From Mycolicibacterium porcinum (GTDB lineage Bacteria > Actinomycetota > Actinomycetes > Mycobacteriales > Mycobacteriaceae), in NCBI GenBank assembly GCA_002086835.1, contig MVIG01000008.1:1-64000 (forward strand): 64,000 nucleotides of DNA. The letters are read 5' to 3'. The notes beneath the pieces are model-generated. The model ran no database searches and was not told the DNA's origin. It saw only the letters and a list, made by a program, of their open reading frames with translations. Numbering within the stretch: the stretch's first letter is position 1; each line of letters opens with the position of its first letter. Below, piece after piece: positions 38,558 to 47,110 of the stretch. Position numbers and translations under genes: made by a program.

Positions 38558-40033
38558 CTAACCCAGCCCCTCCCACGCCACCCGGCGCACCTCGTCGGGA
38601 TCGGCGACGGTCTCGTCGCGCGTGGAACGGATCACCCGGGTCAGGCGGCGCTCGACGTCGTACTCCGGCCACTCGGCGATCTCGGCCCTGGCGAAATCCA
38701 GCCAGGTGCGCTGCATCCGCCGGCCGACCGACGGCTGGACCCGGCGACCCAACGGATGCAGCTTGCGCCCCAGATACGAGCTGTAGCTGTGCTGGATGTG
38801 CACGATCTCGCTGCCGTGGGTGGCGCCGAGCCCCAACACCTTCAAGGTCCAGGTGGTGTGGTCGAACCGGTAGACGTGAGTCGGCGCGTGCTCACTGTAG
38901 GCGTCGGCGAATGCCCAGGTGGGCGCCCCGAACATGACGTCGGAGCCGAATGCGATCAGGGCGCGGCGACGCGGGAAATCGGGATATGCGGCCAGAATCC
39001 GGTCGCGGTCGTGCGGGGCGCGGCGACGGAGGTAGTCCTCGGCACCGGCCGGCGTGGTCGGCAGCATCGGGGGTTTGCCCCAGGCGAACATCGATGCCTC
39101 GTGGCTGTTGGTGCCGATGATCAACGGCACCGCTGACACCGTACCCGCGCGCGCCGCCTCGATCGGGTGCAGCGGCAGCAGGTCGACGCCGTGGGTCAGC
39201 CCGTAAGCCAACGTCGGTGTCTGCTGCGCACTCTCGAGCTGCAGTTGACCCGCGGCGCGACGCAATTGACGTTGCGGCAGCACTTTGAGCTGCTCGGCCC
39301 CGACGCCGAGCAGATGCATGAAGCGCCGTGACTGCCGGGCCCGGTCATCGCGATCGGCGATCAGCGGCAACGCCGGACTCTGCGCGATGGCCCGCGCGAA
39401 CAACCCGTCGGCCGCCGGACTGGCCAGCAGGGCCAACACCGATGTGGCACCAGCCGATTCACCGAACACCGTCACCTGGTCGGGATCGCCGCCGAATGCG
39501 GCGATGTTGTCGCGCACCCACTGCAGCGCGGCGATCTGGTCCCGCAGGCACAAGTTGTCGTCGAATCCCTCACCCAGGTCACCGAGTTCGAACCCGCCGA
39601 ACACGCCGAGCCGGTAGGTGACGTTGACGACGACCACGTCGCCGTTGGCCGCCAGCCGGGAACCGTTGTAGAGCTGCAACTGGCCGGCGCCGTAGACGAA
39701 AGCGCCGCCGGGGATCCACACCATCACGGGCAGCGATCCGCCCGTGTCGGGGGACCACACCGTCACTGTGAGGCAAGCCTCATCCCGGACTTTGGGGTCG
39801 TCGCGGCCTCCCCCGACGAACGAACGCCCCTGTGGGGGCAAAGGGCCGTGCTCGACGGCGTCGCGGACCCCGGACCAGGGCACCACGGGCCGCGGCGCCA
39901 GGAAGCGCAACGCGCCGACGGGCTGCTGGGCGTACTCGACACCTCGCCATACGCTGACCCCGCCTTCACGGGTGCCGCGTAGCCGCCCCAGCGAGGTGTG
40001 GGCGATGGTCGAATGTTCCGCAACGACGGACAC
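38558..40033 (-). CDS. Type B carboxylesterase / lipase
   Basis: A 491-residue alpha/beta hydrolase of the carboxylesterase type B (para-nitrobenzyl esterase) family. The nucleophile Ser is in VTVFGESAGATSVLALL, the oxyanion hole in VMVWIPGGAFVYGAG, and the C-terminal His region is GLGATHGSEIVHIQH. GTG 40033 is chosen because TACGAT at 40045-40040 sits 6 bases upstream as a leaderless -10; ATG 40075 is also open. No signal peptide is evident. It is divergent from ypfJ. Confidence 0.85.
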   Translation of the reverse strand: MSVVAEHSTIAHTSLGRLRGTREGGVSVWRGVEYAQQPVGALRFLAPRPVVPWSGVRDAVEHGPLPPQGRSFVGGGRDDPKVRDEACLTVTVWSPDTGGSLPVMVWIPGGAFVYGAGQLQLYNGSRLAANGDVVVVNVTYRLGVFGGFELGDLGEGFDDNLCLRDQIAALQWVRDNIAAFGGDPDQVTVFGESAGATSVLALLASPAADGLFARAIAQSPALPLIADRDDRARQSRRFMHLLGVGAEQLKVLPQRQLRRAAGQLQLESAQQTPTLAYGLTHGVDLLPLHPIEAARAGTVSAVPLIIGTNSHEASMFAWGKPPMLPTTPAGAEDYLRRRAPHDRDRILAAYPDFPRRRALIAFGSDVMFGAPTWAFADAYSEHAPTHVYRFDHTTWTLKVLGLGATHGSEIVHIQHSYSSYLGRKLHPLGRRVQPSVGRRMQRTWLDFARAEIAEWPEYDVERRLTRVIRSTRDETVADPDEVRRVAWEGLG

Positions 40034-40039
40034 GTCTGA

Positions 40040-40045
40040 ATCGTA
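40040..40045 (-). promoter_or_regulatory. -10 element of a leaderless promoter (esterase gene)
   Basis: TACGAT on the minus strand lies 6 bases before the GTG at 40033. TTGTCA is about 18 bases further upstream as a possible -35. The spacing predicts a transcript starting at the start codon. Confidence 0.45.
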
Positions 40046-40107
40046 GTGTGACAAGCTTAACGGGCTGTTGAGCACGCACCTACCGGCGAATGCGATGGAG
40101 TGACGGG

Positions 40108-40998
40108 ATGACCTTCAACGAGGGTATGCAGATCGACACGAGCACCACTTCCAGTTCCGGTGGTGGCCGCGGCCCCGGCCGCGGCATCGCGATCGGCGGA
40201 GGTCTCGGCGGTCTGCTGATCGTGGTTCTCGCGATGTTCCTCGGTGTGGATCCCGGCACGGTGATGCCCCAGCAACAGCCGATGGACACCAGCGGCGCCG
40301 GCGGTGAAGGTTTCGACCTGAGCCAGTGCAAGACCGGCGCCGACGCCAACAGCAAGGTCGAATGCCGCGTGGTCGCCACCGGAAACTCCGTGGACGGGGT
40401 GTGGCAGCAACTGCTCAAGGGATACACCCGTCCGCACGTGCGGCTGTTCAAGGGCCAGGTGCAGACCGGCTGCGGTCCGGCCACCAGTGACGTCGGGCCG
40501 TTCTACTGCCCGGTGGACAAGACGGCCTACTTCGACACCGACTTCTTCCAGGTGCTCGTCGACCAGTTCGGTTCCAGCGGAGGCCCGCTCGCGCAGGAGT
40601 ACGTGGTGGCCCACGAATTCGGGCACCACGTGCAGGACCTGCTCGGGGTTCTCGGCCGGGCCCAGCGTGACCCGGAGGGCGCCACGGGTGCCGGCGTGCG
40701 CACCGAACTGCAGGCCGACTGCTACGCCGGGGTGTGGGCGCACTACGCGTCGATCACCCGGCAGGAGGGCACCGACGTGCCGTTCCTGGAACCGCTGAGC
40801 GACAAGGACATCGCCGATGCGCTGTCGGCGGCCTCGTCGGTGGGCGACGATCGCATCCAGAAGCAGGCCACCGGCCGGGTCAACCCCGAGGCGTGGACCC
40901 ACGGCTCCTCCGAGCAACGACAGAAGTGGTTCACGATCGGTTATCAGACCGGCGATCCCAACAAGTGCGACACCTTCGCCGCGAACAACCTTGGCTAG
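40108..40998 (+). CDS. Neutral zinc metallopeptidase (YpfJ family, Rv2575-like)
   Basis: A 296-residue single-pass membrane protein. One transmembrane helix lies at about 29-50 (IAIGGGLGGLLIVVLAMFLG). The zinc motif HEFGH is in VAHEFGHHVQDLLG, with the third ligand probably Glu in RTELQADCYAGVWA. A conserved CDTFAANNLG ends the protein. ATG 40108 (MTFNEGMQID) matches the family start; ATG 40090 is open. The gene overlaps the next one by 8 bases. Confidence 0.9.
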   Translation: MTFNEGMQIDTSTTSSSGGGRGPGRGIAIGGGLGGLLIVVLAMFLGVDPGTVMPQQQPMDTSGAGGEGFDLSQCKTGADANSKVECRVVATGNSVDGVWQQLLKGYTRPHVRLFKGQVQTGCGPATSDVGPFYCPVDKTAYFDTDFFQVLVDQFGSSGGPLAQEYVVAHEFGHHVQDLLGVLGRAQRDPEGATGAGVRTELQADCYAGVWAHYASITRQEGTDVPFLEPLSDKDIADALSAASSVGDDRIQKQATGRVNPEAWTHGSSEQRQKWFTIGYQTGDPNKCDTFAANNLG

Positions 40999-42625
40999 GG
41001 CCACCACCGCCGTCGATACGGTAGCCGAGCGATACCTCGACACCTACGCGCGTCTCGACCCGTGCGCCGCAACAGAACTGGGCATCACAGGCCACGACGA
41101 CGACGTCACCGACTACTCGCCACAGGGGGTGACGGCGCGTGCCGAGGCGGCCCGTGCCACGTTGCGGGAACTCGACGGGATCGAGCCGGTCGACGACGTC
41201 GACGTGGTCACCGTAGCTGCCCTGCGCGAGCGACTCGGCGCGATCGTCGACGTGCACGATGCCGGCCTGGACCTCGGCGAGCTCAATGTCATCGCATCGC
41301 CCCTGCAGACCATGCGCGACGTGTTCGACCTGATGCCCACCGACACCGAGGATGACTGGGCACTGATCGCCGCGAGGTTGGCCAAGGTGCCCGAGCGGGC
41401 GGCAGGCTATGCGGACGCGCTGCGCGAAGCGGCCCGCAACGCTTACGCCCCGGCGCTGCGCCAGATCACGCGTGGGGTCGCCCAGGCCCGCCAGATCGCG
41501 CAGTTGTTCGTGGAGATGTGCACCGGCGCGGCACCGGAAAACGCGCGGCTGCGGGCGGAGTTGCGGCAGCGCGGCGAGGCCGCGGCCGACTCCTACCGGC
41601 AGCTCGGCGATGTGTTGCGGGAGGAGATCGCTCCGCGCGCCCGCCAATCCGACGCCTGCGGGCGCGAGGCCTACGGGCTGATGTCGCGGTTGTTCCTTGG
41701 CACCTCGGTCGACCTCGACGAGGCCTACGAATGGGGTTTAGGACTGCTCGATGCCGTTGTGGCCGAGCAGGAATCGATCGCCCAGCAGCTGTATCCGGGC
41801 GCCACGGTAGCCGAGACACTGCGCCGGCTCGACGAAGAGCCACGCTACGTCATCCGCGGCACCGATGCGTTACAGGCCTGGATGCAGCAGCTCTCCGATC
41901 ACGCGGTGGAAGCCCTGGCAGGCACCCACTTCGACATCGACGGGCCGCTGCGCACCCTCGAGTGCCGTATCGCACCGACCCAGACCGGCGGCATCTACTA
42001 CACCGGCCCGTCGGAGGACTGGTCACGCCCCGGACGCATGTGGTGGTCGGTGCCGCCCGGGGTCGAGGAGTTCCACACCTGGCAAGAAACCACCACGGTG
42101 TTCCACGAAGGCGTGCCCGGGCACCATCTGCAGATCGGCCGCGCGGTAGCCCTGGCCGATCGACTCAACCGGTGGCGGCGGCTTGGTTGCTGGGTGTCGG
42201 GCCACGGCGAAGGCTGGGCGTTGTACGCCGAGCGATTGATGGCCGAGCTCGGCTGGCTCGACGATGCCGGTGACCGGATGGGAATGCTTGACGCGCAACG
42301 TTTCCGCGCGGCCCGCGTGGTGATCGACATCGGGGTGCACTGCGGCCTGACCGCACCCGACGGCGAGGTGTGGGACGCCGAGCGGGCCTGGAACTTCCTG
42401 ACCTCCCATTCGGCCATGGCCGAGGAGAACCTGCGCTTCGAACTGGATCGCTACCTGGGCTGGCCCGGGCAGGCACCGTCCTACGCCATCGGACAGCGGA
42501 TCTGGCACGAGCTCCGCGAGGAGTCGCTGCAGCACGGGCTGTCGTTGCGGGAATTCCACAGTCGTGCACTCGATCTGGGTGGGCTGCCGCTCGATGTGCT
42601 CAGGTCGGCGTTGTCGGGCGACTGA
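40991..42625 (+). CDS. DUF885 family protein (putative metallohydrolase)
   Basis: A 544-residue all-helical protein of the DUF885 family. It resembles the M32/M3-like gluzincin fold: FHEGVPGHHLQIG contains the H-E-x-x-x-x-H-H stretch, and GEGWALYAERLMAELGWLDD contains the conserved Glu. Members are probably oligopeptidases or amidohydrolases. The start is TTG 40991, which overlaps the ypfJ stop; the open frame extends further upstream but inside ypfJ. Likely translationally coupled to ypfJ. Confidence 0.85.
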   Translation: MARATTAVDTVAERYLDTYARLDPCAATELGITGHDDDVTDYSPQGVTARAEAARATLRELDGIEPVDDVDVVTVAALRERLGAIVDVHDAGLDLGELNVIASPLQTMRDVFDLMPTDTEDDWALIAARLAKVPERAAGYADALREAARNAYAPALRQITRGVAQARQIAQLFVEMCTGAAPENARLRAELRQRGEAAADSYRQLGDVLREEIAPRARQSDACGREAYGLMSRLFLGTSVDLDEAYEWGLGLLDAVVAEQESIAQQLYPGATVAETLRRLDEEPRYVIRGTDALQAWMQQLSDHAVEALAGTHFDIDGPLRTLECRIAPTQTGGIYYTGPSEDWSRPGRMWWSVPPGVEEFHTWQETTTVFHEGVPGHHLQIGRAVALADRLNRWRRLGCWVSGHGEGWALYAERLMAELGWLDDAGDRMGMLDAQRFRAARVVIDIGVHCGLTAPDGEVWDAERAWNFLTSHSAMAEENLRFELDRYLGWPGQAPSYAIGQRIWHELREESLQHGLSLREFHSRALDLGGLPLDVLRSALSGD

Positions 42626-42645
42626 CCGTCGGCCACACTGATGTG

Positions 42646-43173
42646 ATGGAACCCGACCTGGAACCCGATACCAAGGACTGGACCTGGGTGCTGTCCCGCG
42701 CGTGCCCGGAGTGCGGGTTCGACCCGGCCGGCGTGCGACCGCACGACGTGGCGGACCTGATCCGCGCCGATGCCGCACAGTGGGTACCCCGGCTGAACCG
42801 GCCCGGAGTCGCCCATCGGACCCGTTCGGACCGCTGGTCGGTCCTGGAGTACGGCTGCCACATCCGTGACGTGCACCGGATCTTCGAGCATCGCGTGCGG
42901 TTGATGCTGACCGAGGACGAGCCCCGGTTCCCCAACTGGGATCAGGACGCCACCGCGATCGCAGACGACTACGGATCGCAGGATCCGGGAACCGTCGCCA
43001 CCGAATTGTTCGAGGCGGCGAGCGTCGTCGCCGATACGTACGACCATGTGCCGGCCGACGGCTGGTCACGTCGCGGACTACGCAGCAACGGCAGCGAGTT
43101 CACCGTCGCGACGATCGCGGTCTACCACCTGCACGACATCGTCCACCACGCGCACGACGTCGCCACCATGTGA
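42646..43173 (+). CDS. DinB-like four-helix protein
   Basis: A 175-residue protein of the DinB/YfiT-like metal-binding helical bundle superfamily. Conserved His appear in YGCHIRDVHRIFEHR and in AVYHLHDIVHHAHDV near the C-terminus, a typical three-His metal site. Such proteins are often misannotated as methyltransferases; several in actinobacteria use mycothiol. It follows the DUF885 gene by 20 bases. Confidence 0.8.
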   Translation: MEPDLEPDTKDWTWVLSRACPECGFDPAGVRPHDVADLIRADAAQWVPRLNRPGVAHRTRSDRWSVLEYGCHIRDVHRIFEHRVRLMLTEDEPRFPNWDQDATAIADDYGSQDPGTVATELFEAASVVADTYDHVPADGWSRRGLRSNGSEFTVATIAVYHLHDIVHHAHDVATM

Positions 43174-43256
43174 CGCGGTTCACACCCTGTGGGTGTCACG
43201 GGTCGCTCGCCGAGCGGTGTCTGAGAGTGTGACGACCACGGGCGAAGGGGGACCAA

Positions 43257-43619
43257 CTGAACACGACCGAGGTATTCGCCGAGCACCGCCCGCTGCTGTT
43301 CACGCTGGCGCCCGAGATCGTGGCAGTGTCCGACGGCGGCGGACAGGTCTCGGCTGCCCGCCGTCCCGTCGTCGGGCGACGGCGAGTGGCACAGTTCATG
43401 GCCGGACTCGCCCGGGGCAGCATGGCCGGCTTCGACATCGCATTCGCGACGTACAACTCGATGCCGGCCGTCCTGTTCCATCAGGCCGGAACACTGGATT
43501 CGGTCCTGCTGATCGAAGTGACGGACGGTCTCATCAGTGCGCTCTACGCGATGCGCAACCCCGACAAACTCCGCGATGCCGCGGCACTCCGCACCCTGAC
43601 CAGACAGCAGGAGGACTGA
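43257..43619 (+). pseudogene. Internally deleted ECF sigma factor (ECF41-like), N-terminal tip joined to SnoaL-like C-terminal domain
   Basis: The first 18 codons (NTTEVFAEHRPLLFTLA) match the start of ECF41-type sigma factors. They run in frame into SDGGGQVSAARRPVVG and onward, the SnoaL-like C-terminal extension of the same family. Regions sigma 2 and sigma 4 (about 170-180 residues) are missing. The only start candidate is CTG 43257 after AAGGGGGA; there is no ATG or GTG before the SnoaL part, with ATG 43320 the next. The frame is open, so a small SnoaL-like protein could still be made. It overlaps the next gene as TGATG. Confidence 0.65.
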
Positions 43620-44065
43620 TGCAGACCGTCACCGTCGAACGAACCATCGCGGCACCGCAGGATGCGGTGTTCGACTTCATGAGCAACGCAGCCAATTTCA
43701 CCCGTTCGCCGCTGGTGCTTCGCCAGCGGCTGGCCGAACCCGGACGGAAGGCCCCCTACGGACCCGGCGCTGTCCGGATCCTGCTGTGGGTGATCGGCTG
43801 GTTCAGGGAACGCATCACCGCCTACGACGCGCCGCATTCGTTCGACTACACCGTCGAACGCAGCTTCCCGCCGTCCGAGCACCGGCACGGACGGGTCAGC
43901 TTCGCTGCGGTGGAGGGTGGAACTCGCGTCACATGGACCACCACGTTCCGGGTGAAGTTGCCCCTCGTCGGCGGCGCGGTGACCCGGTGGGTCGGCCGAC
44001 CGATGCTGGCCAGGGCGTTCAACGACGTCCTGGATGCCGCGGCGGCAGATCTGCCAAAACGCTGA
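43619..44065 (+). CDS. SRPBCC family protein (paralogue of 53480-53914)
   Basis: A 148-residue helix-grip protein, VERTIAAPQDAVFDFMSNAANF at the start and WFRERITAYDAPHSFDY in the middle. It is paralogous to the gene at 53480 (shared S/A-PLVLR, WFRE-ITAYD-x-P and SFPP). It follows the deleted sigma gene with a TGATG overlap, so it was probably the partner gene of that sigma factor. Ligand unknown. Confidence 0.82.
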   Translation: MQTVTVERTIAAPQDAVFDFMSNAANFTRSPLVLRQRLAEPGRKAPYGPGAVRILLWVIGWFRERITAYDAPHSFDYTVERSFPPSEHRHGRVSFAAVEGGTRVTWTTTFRVKLPLVGGAVTRWVGRPMLARAFNDVLDAAAADLPKR

Positions 44066-44070
44066 CCACC

Positions 44071-44097
44071 TTGGACACATTTCGATAATGTGTCCAA
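44071..44097. promoter_or_regulatory. Perfect 10-bp-arm TetR operator over a leaderless promoter
   Basis: TTGGACACAT (44071-44080) and ATGTGTCCAA (44088-44097) form a perfect inverted repeat with a 7-base spacer that ends on the base before ATG 44098. TAATGT at 44086-44091, 6 bases before the ATG, is the likely -10. Bound repressor would cover the -10 and the start, giving autoregulation of the TetR-monooxygenase-SDR operon. Confidence 0.75.
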
Positions 44098-44688
44098 ATG
44101 CGCGATACGGACCGGGCGGTGTCACCCGCACTGCTCGCCGCCACCGCTGAGACGCTCAGACGCCTGGGCCCAAGGCAATTCAGCCTGACCGCCGTCGCCG
44201 AAACCGCTGGCGTATCCCGCGGTACCGTGCACAACGCACTGGGCAGTCGCGACAACGCGATCAGGATCGGGCTCGACCACCTGGCCGGCGCGTTCATCGA
44301 GACCATCGCGGCCGAGGCCTGCCGCCACGACACCCTGGCCGGTCAGGTCGCCGCCGCCGCGGTCGTCATCTGCGCGCATCGTCAGCAGTCGGACTCCGTC
44401 GCAACCCGCGGCATCAACGAGAGCATCCTCGTCCTGCTGCTGCGCAACACCGGCGACGACCTGATGCGACGCTCGATCGACCTGTGGAAGCCGTTCGTTC
44501 GCGCAGCCCAGGACCGCGGCGAGGTCGGGGCGGGCATCGCACCGGCACGGGCCAGCGAATGGATCGTGCGCCTGCTGCTGAGTTTCGAACTTCTCCCACC
44601 CATCGGCGTGAACCTCGACAGTCCGCGTGCGGTGAAACGATTTGTGTCCGACCACATTGTCGTCGGCCTGACCGAGAGGCACCCATGA
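44098..44688 (+). CDS. TetR-family regulator of the monooxygenase operon
   Basis: A 196-residue regulator with helix-turn-helix FSLTAVAETAGVSRGTVHNALGSRDNAIRI (about 21-55). The C-terminal ligand domain ends in a helix before ATGA overlap with the monooxygenase gene (ATG 44685). Autoregulation through the palindrome at 44071-44097 is likely, and the downstream monooxygenase and SDR genes are in the same transcript. Leaderless start at ATG 44098. Confidence 0.88.
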   Translation: MRDTDRAVSPALLAATAETLRRLGPRQFSLTAVAETAGVSRGTVHNALGSRDNAIRIGLDHLAGAFIETIAAEACRHDTLAGQVAAAAVVICAHRQQSDSVATRGINESILVLLLRNTGDDLMRRSIDLWKPFVRAAQDRGEVGAGIAPARASEWIVRLLLSFELLPPIGVNLDSPRAVKRFVSDHIVVGLTERHP

Positions 44689-46271
44689 CGGAATCTTCGA
44701 TTGCTCCTCGCGTGCGCACGCCAGACTACGAAGTGGCCATCATCGGCGCCGGCCCCGGTGGCATAGCCTCAGCACACCTGTTGCGCCAGAAGGGTATCCG
44801 CGATTTCGTCATCGTCGAACGCGGCAACGACTTCGGCGGTACCTGGCGCGACAACCACTACCCCGGCCTGGCCGTCGACATCCCCACCCTGTGGTACCAG
44901 CTGTCGTTCGCCCCCAATCCCAACTGGAGCCGGTTCTTCGCACCGGGCCCGGAAATCCATCGTTACCTGCAGGACACTGCCGCAGAACTCGGACTCTACG
45001 ACCACCTTCGCCCCAACTCCGAGGTGGTCCGGCAGCGGTGGGACGACGAAAACGGCTGGTGGCGACTGGAGATCCGCGACGGCGCACCGCTGACCGCACG
45101 GTTTCTGATCAGCTCAGTGGGCGGGTACGTCAACGCCAAGGACACCGTCGACATCGATGGCGTCGACGACTTCACCGGAACCATCCTGCGCCCCAACGCC
45201 TGGGATGACGGCTACGAAACCAAGGGCAAACGCATCGCGGTGATCGGGACCGGTTCCTCCGGCGTCCAGATCACCGCCGCATTGTCCGGTGAGGCCGCCA
45301 ATCTCGATGTGTACCAACGGACCCCGGCCTGGGTGCTGCCGAAGGTCGACTTCGACTTCTCCCCGTGGATGCGCCGGCTGTTACGGCTGCCCGGTGTCGT
45401 TCCCGCGGTCAACGCGGCCGGTCGGCTGGCCATGGACATCTTCATGGTGGCACCCATCGTCCACGTCTTCTCCCGACTGCCCGACAAATGGTTGCGCCGC
45501 CTGATGCCGCTCTACGACGGCTGGTCCCGGCTGCTGTACCGACTGCTGCTGCGCGTGGTCGTCGAAGATGCCGCGACCCGACGAGAGTTGGTGCCGCGCT
45601 ACGGCATCCTGGCCAAGCGGCCGGTGATCTCCAGTACGTTCCTGCCTGCGCTGAACAACCCGAACACCCACCTGATCACCACACCGATCGAGCGGATCAC
45701 CGCGACCGGGATCCGCACCACCGACGGCGTCGACCATCCGGCCGACCTGTTGGTGCTGGCCACCGGCTACGAGCTGTGGATCGACCCGGAGACCTACCGG
45801 CCCGACACCGTGGTGGGCGCACGCGGTTTCGACCTCGCGCAGTACTACCGGGCACACGGTCTGCACAGCTACGCGGGTACCGCCCATCCGCGGTTGCCCA
45901 ACCGCTGGGAGATCGTCGGTCCGCTCGGCTTCGTGGGTTTCGCCTGGCTGGACTACGTCGAGACGGTCGCCGCGCACGCCGTGCGGATCATTGACGAGAC
46001 CCGGCGCCGCGGTGCGCAGATCGCCTCCGTCAGCCAGGACGCGTTCAACCTGTGGAACGCCCGGATGCGCCGGGACGGCCGCGTCGCGCACCTCTACTAC
46101 ACCGCGACGTCGGGCCTGAACACCTATTTCGTCAACTCTCAGCACGAAACTCCGTATTACCGGCCACAAACCATCACGGGGTCGCGCCAGTTCGCCCGCA
46201 ACTCCCCGCTGTCCGACTACGAGTTCACCAATGTCCGCGTCACCGCACTACCTGAGGAGCAACGCGTATGA
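44685..46271 (+). CDS. Flavin-containing Baeyer-Villiger-type monooxygenase
   Basis: A 528-residue FAD/NADPH enzyme. GxGxxG motifs are at 21-26 (GAGPGG) and 188-193 (GTGSSG), with FGGTWRDNHYPGLAVD following the first. The region that carries the BVMO fingerprint FxGxxxHxxxW(P/D) reads FTGTILRPNAWD (163-174): F163, G165, W173 and D174 are kept, but the His is Arg169. It is therefore either an atypical BVMO or an N-hydroxylating/FMO-like relative. It is coupled to the TetR and SDR genes by ATGA overlaps. Confidence 0.88.
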   Translation: MTESSIAPRVRTPDYEVAIIGAGPGGIASAHLLRQKGIRDFVIVERGNDFGGTWRDNHYPGLAVDIPTLWYQLSFAPNPNWSRFFAPGPEIHRYLQDTAAELGLYDHLRPNSEVVRQRWDDENGWWRLEIRDGAPLTARFLISSVGGYVNAKDTVDIDGVDDFTGTILRPNAWDDGYETKGKRIAVIGTGSSGVQITAALSGEAANLDVYQRTPAWVLPKVDFDFSPWMRRLLRLPGVVPAVNAAGRLAMDIFMVAPIVHVFSRLPDKWLRRLMPLYDGWSRLLYRLLLRVVVEDAATRRELVPRYGILAKRPVISSTFLPALNNPNTHLITTPIERITATGIRTTDGVDHPADLLVLATGYELWIDPETYRPDTVVGARGFDLAQYYRAHGLHSYAGTAHPRLPNRWEIVGPLGFVGFAWLDYVETVAAHAVRIIDETRRRGAQIASVSQDAFNLWNARMRRDGRVAHLYYTATSGLNTYFVNSQHETPYYRPQTITGSRQFARNSPLSDYEFTNVRVTALPEEQRV

Positions 46272-47095
46272 CCTCCAACGACACCCCGCTGGCCGGACGG
46301 GTCGCCTACGTCACCGGGGCCGCGCGCGGGCAGGGCCGAGCGCACTGCGTACGGCTGGCCCGCGCCGGCGCCGACATCGTCGCGCTCGACGCCTGTTCAC
46401 CCGTGGCCGAGCACAACGGGTACGCCGCTGCCACACCGGAGGATCTGGCCGAGACCGTGGCATTGGTCGAAGGCGAGGGTCGCAAGATCCTGGCCCGTGA
46501 GGTCGATGTGCGGGACGCCGAGGGCCAGCGGCGGCTGGTGGCCGACGCGATCGAACAGTTCGGCCGGCTCGACATCGTCGTGGCCAATGCGGGCGTGCTC
46601 AATTGGGGCCGGCTGTGGGAGATTCCGGCGAAGCAGTGGCAGGACACCATCGATGTCAATCTCACGGGGCTGTTCCACACCGTGCAGTCGGTGGTGCCTG
46701 CGATGATCGCCGCGGGCAACGGCGGCTCGATCATCACGATCAGTTCAGCGGCGGGGATCAAGGCGGTGCCCGGCTGTGCGCACTACTGCGCCAGCAAGTT
46801 CGGTGTCGTCGGGCTCACCAACTCGCTGGCAGTCGAGCTGGGCGAGTACGGGATCCGGGTCAACTCGGTCCATCCCTATGGCACCGATACCCCGATGGGC
46901 AACGACGTGTCGATGTACAAAGTTCTGCAGGATCATCCGAACTACATCCACAGCTTCTCCCCCGGCGCGTTGCCGACGGATTCACTCATCGCACCGGACA
47001 ACATCTCCGACATCGTGCTGTGGCTGGCCGGCGATGCCTCTGCACTGGTCACCGCCGCCCAGATCCCGGCAGACAAGGGCTATCTGAAGATCTGA
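46268..47095 (+). CDS. Mycofactocin-coupled SDR family oxidoreductase
   Basis: A 275-residue short-chain dehydrogenase. It has TGAARGQGRAHCVRLA for cofactor binding, the family insertion near LDACSPVAEHNGYAAATPEDL, NAG, Ser in ISSAAG and catalytic YxxxK in HYCASKFG. The insertion is typical of mycofactocin-associated SDRs, which hold NAD tightly and use mycofactocin as electron carrier. The likely role is oxidation of an alcohol that feeds the monooxygenase, or of its product. It is coupled to the monooxygenase gene by an ATGA overlap. Confidence 0.9.
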   Translation: MTSNDTPLAGRVAYVTGAARGQGRAHCVRLARAGADIVALDACSPVAEHNGYAAATPEDLAETVALVEGEGRKILAREVDVRDAEGQRRLVADAIEQFGRLDIVVANAGVLNWGRLWEIPAKQWQDTIDVNLTGLFHTVQSVVPAMIAAGNGGSIITISSAAGIKAVPGCAHYCASKFGVVGLTNSLAVELGEYGIRVNSVHPYGTDTPMGNDVSMYKVLQDHPNYIHSFSPGALPTDSLIAPDNISDIVLWLAGDASALVTAAQIPADKGYLKI

Positions 47096-47110
47096 GCGGC
47101 GGCGCCGGCC

